Source of the DNA: Hymenobacter sp. BT188
GTDB taxonomy: Bacteria; Bacteroidota; Bacteroidia; Cytophagales; Hymenobacteraceae
Assembly: GCF_014333585.1 (NCBI RefSeq)
Contig: NZ_JACSCW010000004.1
Location: 434,001-498,000 of the forward strand
Length of the DNA stretch: 64,000 nucleotides
Direction: 5' to 3'
The position numbers were made by a program, and so were the translations under genes. Positions within the stretch are counted from its first letter, which is position 1; every line of letters starts with the position of its first letter. The notes under the pieces were generated by a model. It ran no database searches and had not been told where the DNA came from. It saw only the letters and a program-made list of their open reading frames with translations. Positions 62,173-64,000 of this stretch are shown here, in pieces.

Positions 62173-62178
62173 ATAGCA

Positions 62179-62245
62179 CACAGCGAAATGCACGCAAAAA
62201 ACCCCACGCTCCCGGCGTGGGGTTTTTTGCGTGCATTTCGCTGTG
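62179..62245. terminator. 31-bp perfect-arm terminator
   Basis: Arms at 62179-62209 and 62215-62245 are perfect complements with a five-base loop. The inner stem CCCCACGC/GCGTGGGG is flanked by A6/T6 and then by symmetric gene-free sequence. It uses a different GC core from the GCCCCCC terminators. Confidence 0.92.
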
Positions 62246-62492
62246 GTTCGCTGTTGCGTTGCTACAGCTGCTATATGCGCCACTGAAAGTGTCAGCCGGG
62301 CTTTATAAAGCGTATGTTTTAGGCTGATTTGCCCATTTATAAATATAGCTATGGGTCGTTAGTATAGCAATTGATAAATATTTATGGTCGAGCTTCGAAA
62401 AAATATTTCTTGAAAAAGTGCTTTAGCTGTGTTAAAACAGCCTTAATCATGATTGTGTCACTTATTATGACTAAATATTTATAAAAGCATTG

Positions 62493-62521
62493 TTTGATAT
62501 GTGACGATTCATATATATTTA
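62493..62521 (+). promoter_or_regulatory. Candidate Bacteroidota promoter of the 62596 gene
   Basis: TTTG at 62493-62496, a 17-base spacer, then TATATTTA at 62514-62521 (one mismatch to TAnnTTTG). The surrounding 62246-62595 gap is AT-rich and shows no gene. Confidence 0.45.
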
Positions 62522-62595
62522 CAACATGAAACTTAGGAACGGGAGTAATCCACCTAATCTTTCACCCGCCCCTCTCACTACCTGTTGCTGCTACA

Positions 62596-63048
62596 ATGAC
62601 CTCACTCGTTACCCTTAAGGCCCTACATCGGCCAATGCTGGCTCTGATGATAGCAGGCAGCTGTTTACTTTCCAATTTTGCTCACGCAAACGATCCTACC
62701 GCGAAGGATAAGAAGGGAAAGGTTGCTGCCCCGGCAACTTCGGTAGTTACTGAAGCTGCTCCGGTTGCTGTTAGCTCTACCGCCGCTACAGTGGTGCTCA
62801 CCGGCCGCATTCGCAACGAAGAAGGTAAGCCGTTAGCTGGTGCCACCGTTTATTTGCAGGGCAGCGCAATAGCCGTTACCACCGATGAGCAAGGTATCTT
62901 CTCCTTGGAAGTGCCGGCTGCTGGTAAGAAAACCCTTCGCTATGGCTACGGTGGCTACCAAGACCGCGACGTGATAGTGAGCAGCAGCGCCCCCCTCACC
63001 ATGAGTCTGCACCCCAGCACTGAAACGGCTGAGCAACGCAAAGACTAA
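62596..63048 (+). CDS. Secreted carboxypeptidase-regulatory-like domain protein
   Basis: A 150-residue exported protein: the signal peptide ends near SNFAHA, then an Ala/Val/Pro/Thr linker, then a single CarboxypepD_reg-like beta-sandwich at about 65-140 (VLTGRIRNEEGKPLAGATVYLQG, TTDEQGIFSLEVP, LRYGYGGYQDRDV). In Bacteroidota this domain usually opens TonB-dependent receptors; here it stands alone, so the protein may be a surface or envelope accessory. It ends 22 bases before a GCCCCCC terminator. Confidence 0.85.
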   Translation: MTSLVTLKALHRPMLALMIAGSCLLSNFAHANDPTAKDKKGKVAAPATSVVTEAAPVAVSSTAATVVLTGRIRNEEGKPLAGATVYLQGSAIAVTTDEQGIFSLEVPAAGKKTLRYGYGGYQDRDVIVSSSAPLTMSLHPSTETAEQRKD

Positions 63049-63070
63049 TAATATATTAGGCACCGCCCAC

Positions 63071-63108
63071 AAAAAAGCCCCCCAGCTACATAGCTGGGGG
63101 GCTTTTTT
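63071..63108. terminator. Bidirectional GCCCCCC terminator
   Basis: AAAAAAGCCCCCCAGCTA pairs perfectly with TAGCTGGGGGGCTTTTTT around a two-base loop. It separates the convergent 62596 gene and the permease gene. Confidence 0.93.
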
Positions 63109-63122
63109 TATAGGTTATGACT

Positions 63123-64000
63123 TTAAACCTTCACTTTCGACTCAGGACGAGCAGCGAACCGCTTGCCAAAGAAGAAGTACACCGGCACTCCCACGGCTAC
63201 CAGCAGCAGCCCAAGGCCCGAGTCGCGCGCCGTCTCGGGCGATACAAGCAGGATAACGCAGAAGGCAGAGGCCAGAATGACGTAGAGCAGCGGAATAACC
63301 GGATAGCCAAGTGCTTTGTACGGGCGGGGCGCATCGGGGCGCGTGCGGCGCAGAATGAAGATGCCAATGATGGTGATTACATAGAACAGAATTACCGAAA
63401 ACATCACATAGTTAAGCAGTTGCCCATAAGAACCCGTCAGGCACAACCCGCAGGCCCACAGGCATTGGGCCCAAAGCGCCACACCAGGCACGCCAGCTTT
63501 GTTGAGCCGTGCCATACCGGGAAAGAACAAGCCGTCTTTGGCCATAGCGTAGTAAGCGCGCGCCCCACTTAGGATGATGCTGTTGTTAGCACCAAATGTG
63601 CTGATCATGATAAGCACAGCCATTACGTACGCGCCGGCCCGACCCAAAATGCTCTCTGCCACGGCCGTAGCTACCAAGTCACCCTTGGTGTACATGATTC
63701 CACGCCCCAGAATATCAGTCGCCTCGGGGCTGCCTTTCAAAGGAAGCACCAGTAGATATACTAGGTTGATAAGTAGATACAAGCCCGTAACAATGGCCGT
63801 ACCGATGGCCATGCTGAGCACGATGGTGCGCTCGGGCCGCACGATTTCGTCGCCGGAGAAGCCGATGTTATTCCAGGCGTCGGAGCTAAACAACGAGCCA
63901 GTCATTGCCAAGCCAATGGCGCCAACCAGCCCCCAGACACTCAGGGGCACTGCCTCGCCCGTAGGGGAGAAGCTAGCCGCCTGCCACATATCACTAAAGT
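63123..64000 (-). CDS. APC-family amino-acid permease, C-terminal part (5' end outside window)
   Basis: The last 291 residues of an amino-acid/polyamine permease. The frame stays open to the window edge, so the N-terminus lies beyond 64000. Helices are clear, with SDAWNNIGFSGDEIVRPERTI (the conserved FxGxE-like element of helix 6), STFGANNSIILSGARAYYAMAKDGLF (helix 8 and loop) and PLLYVILASAFCVILL near the end. These fit the LAT-like branch (YhdG/SteT type), which exchanges neutral amino acids. The substrate is not defined. Confidence 0.9.
   Translation of the reverse strand, partial: FSDMWQAASFSPTGEAVPLSVWGLVGAIGLAMTGSLFSSDAWNNIGFSGDEIVRPERTIVLSMAIGTAIVTGLYLLINLVYLLVLPLKGSPEATDILGRGIMYTKGDLVATAVAESILGRAGAYVMAVLIMISTFGANNSIILSGARAYYAMAKDGLFFPGMARLNKAGVPGVALWAQCLWACGLCLTGSYGQLLNYVMFSVILFYVITIIGIFILRRTRPDAPRPYKALGYPVIPLLYVILASAFCVILLVSPETARDSGLGLLLVAVGVPVYFFFGKRFAARPESKVKV

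Larger units (their letters stand above)
1313..63102. repeat. Dispersed motif: A/T tract then GCCCCCC (64 copies, both strands)
   Basis: Hand-counted runs of exactly GCCCCCC or GGGGGGC (seven-long in three cases). Run starts are: 1313, 2244, 2671, 4614, 6503, 7807, 8161, 11676, 12885, 13611, 14345, 15134, 16621, 16911, 18099, 18118, 19035, 19749, 21413, 21777, 22616, 22729, 23339, 23356, 28070, 28084, 31795, 32129, 32660, 33104, 33748, 34164, 35815, 36139, 37317, 40388, 40720, 41902, 41922, 42778, 44795, 46767, 46837, 47568, 49058, 49912, 52557, 52600, 53105, 54183, 54248, 55669, 56366, 57195, 57564, 58158, 59095, 59499, 60043, 60789, 60976, 62990, 63078, 63096. About 51 have three A/T bases next to the G. 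Consensus WWWWGCCCCCCAG. Confidence 0.9.

Noticed and set aside
1..64000. tRNA, rRNA or CRISPR genes
   Set aside because: No cloverleaf-like sequence with a T-arm signature, no rRNA segment and no spaced short repeats were found on reading the gaps; a tRNAscan/Infernal run would settle this.

Overview
The window looks like chromosome of a Hymenobacter-type bacterium (Bacteroidota, Cytophagales). This is inference from content and signals: an AccB/AccC/EF-P/FabH/PlsX/L32 block, DUF4290 and DUF3109 genes, a MurA with Asp in place of the usual active-site Cys, leaderless-looking starts with little Shine-Dalgarno, and several Bacteroidota-style promoters (TTTG, about 19 bases, TAnnTTTG). No rRNA, tRNA, CRISPR array, insertion sequence or prophage was seen.

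Layout. 1-3232: polyphosphate metabolism (3' end of ppk1, convergent ppx/gppA) and a sirtuin. 3687-7109: a small unknown gene, a PAS-only protein and topA. 7460-16348: a chemosensory operon with a very long soluble receptor built from about ten HAMP-like units, then CheW, CheY, a CheB whose receiver has lost its phosphorylation Asp, CheA and CheC; no CheR. 16547-23327: agmatinase, YvlD-type membrane protein, murA, DUF4290, pcrA, DUF3109. 23393-28999 (minus strand): DUF177-rpmF-plsX-fabH-efp-accB-accC, a fatty-acid/ribosome/translation-factor operon. 29075-34861: HigA-like regulator, pdxA, leucyl aminopeptidase, rsmA, a 2-hydroxyacid dehydrogenase and greA with a terminator hairpin in its leader. 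34996-44298: lipoproteins, a HIT protein fused to a nuclease-A-inhibitor-like domain, M28 and DUF885 peptidases, an MFS carrier, an exported NucA-type nuclease and a thioredoxin-like protein. 44390-47468: aldehyde dehydrogenase and an ECF sigma/anti-sigma pair. 47685-51351: an arsenosugar-type block (AhpD-like, ArsS-like radical SAM, rhodanese, TIGR04282 glycosyltransferase, lipoprotein). 52028-55686: three membrane or lipid-linked glycosyltransferases. 55762-64000: Bcp, an alpha/beta hydrolase, a polyferredoxin / His-tailed small protein / FAD reductase group, DUF547, a disordered protein, a secreted carboxypeptidase-regulatory-like protein and a truncated amino-acid permease.

The most striking thing is not a gene. 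A short motif, A/T-tract then GCCCCCC (often followed by AG), occurs 64 times by hand count, about once per kb, on both strands, mostly inside genes. Face-to-face pairs of the same motif make the stems of intrinsic terminators. That is the layout of DNA uptake sequences in Neisseria and Pasteurellaceae. I know of no such system described in Bacteroidota, so I rank it first. Second is the HIT-NuiA-like fusion lying about 3 kb from a NucA-family nuclease, which suggests a nuclease/inhibitor pair. A family of about 94-bp imperfect palindromes (four copies) occupies intergenic spaces between 39 and 61 kb.
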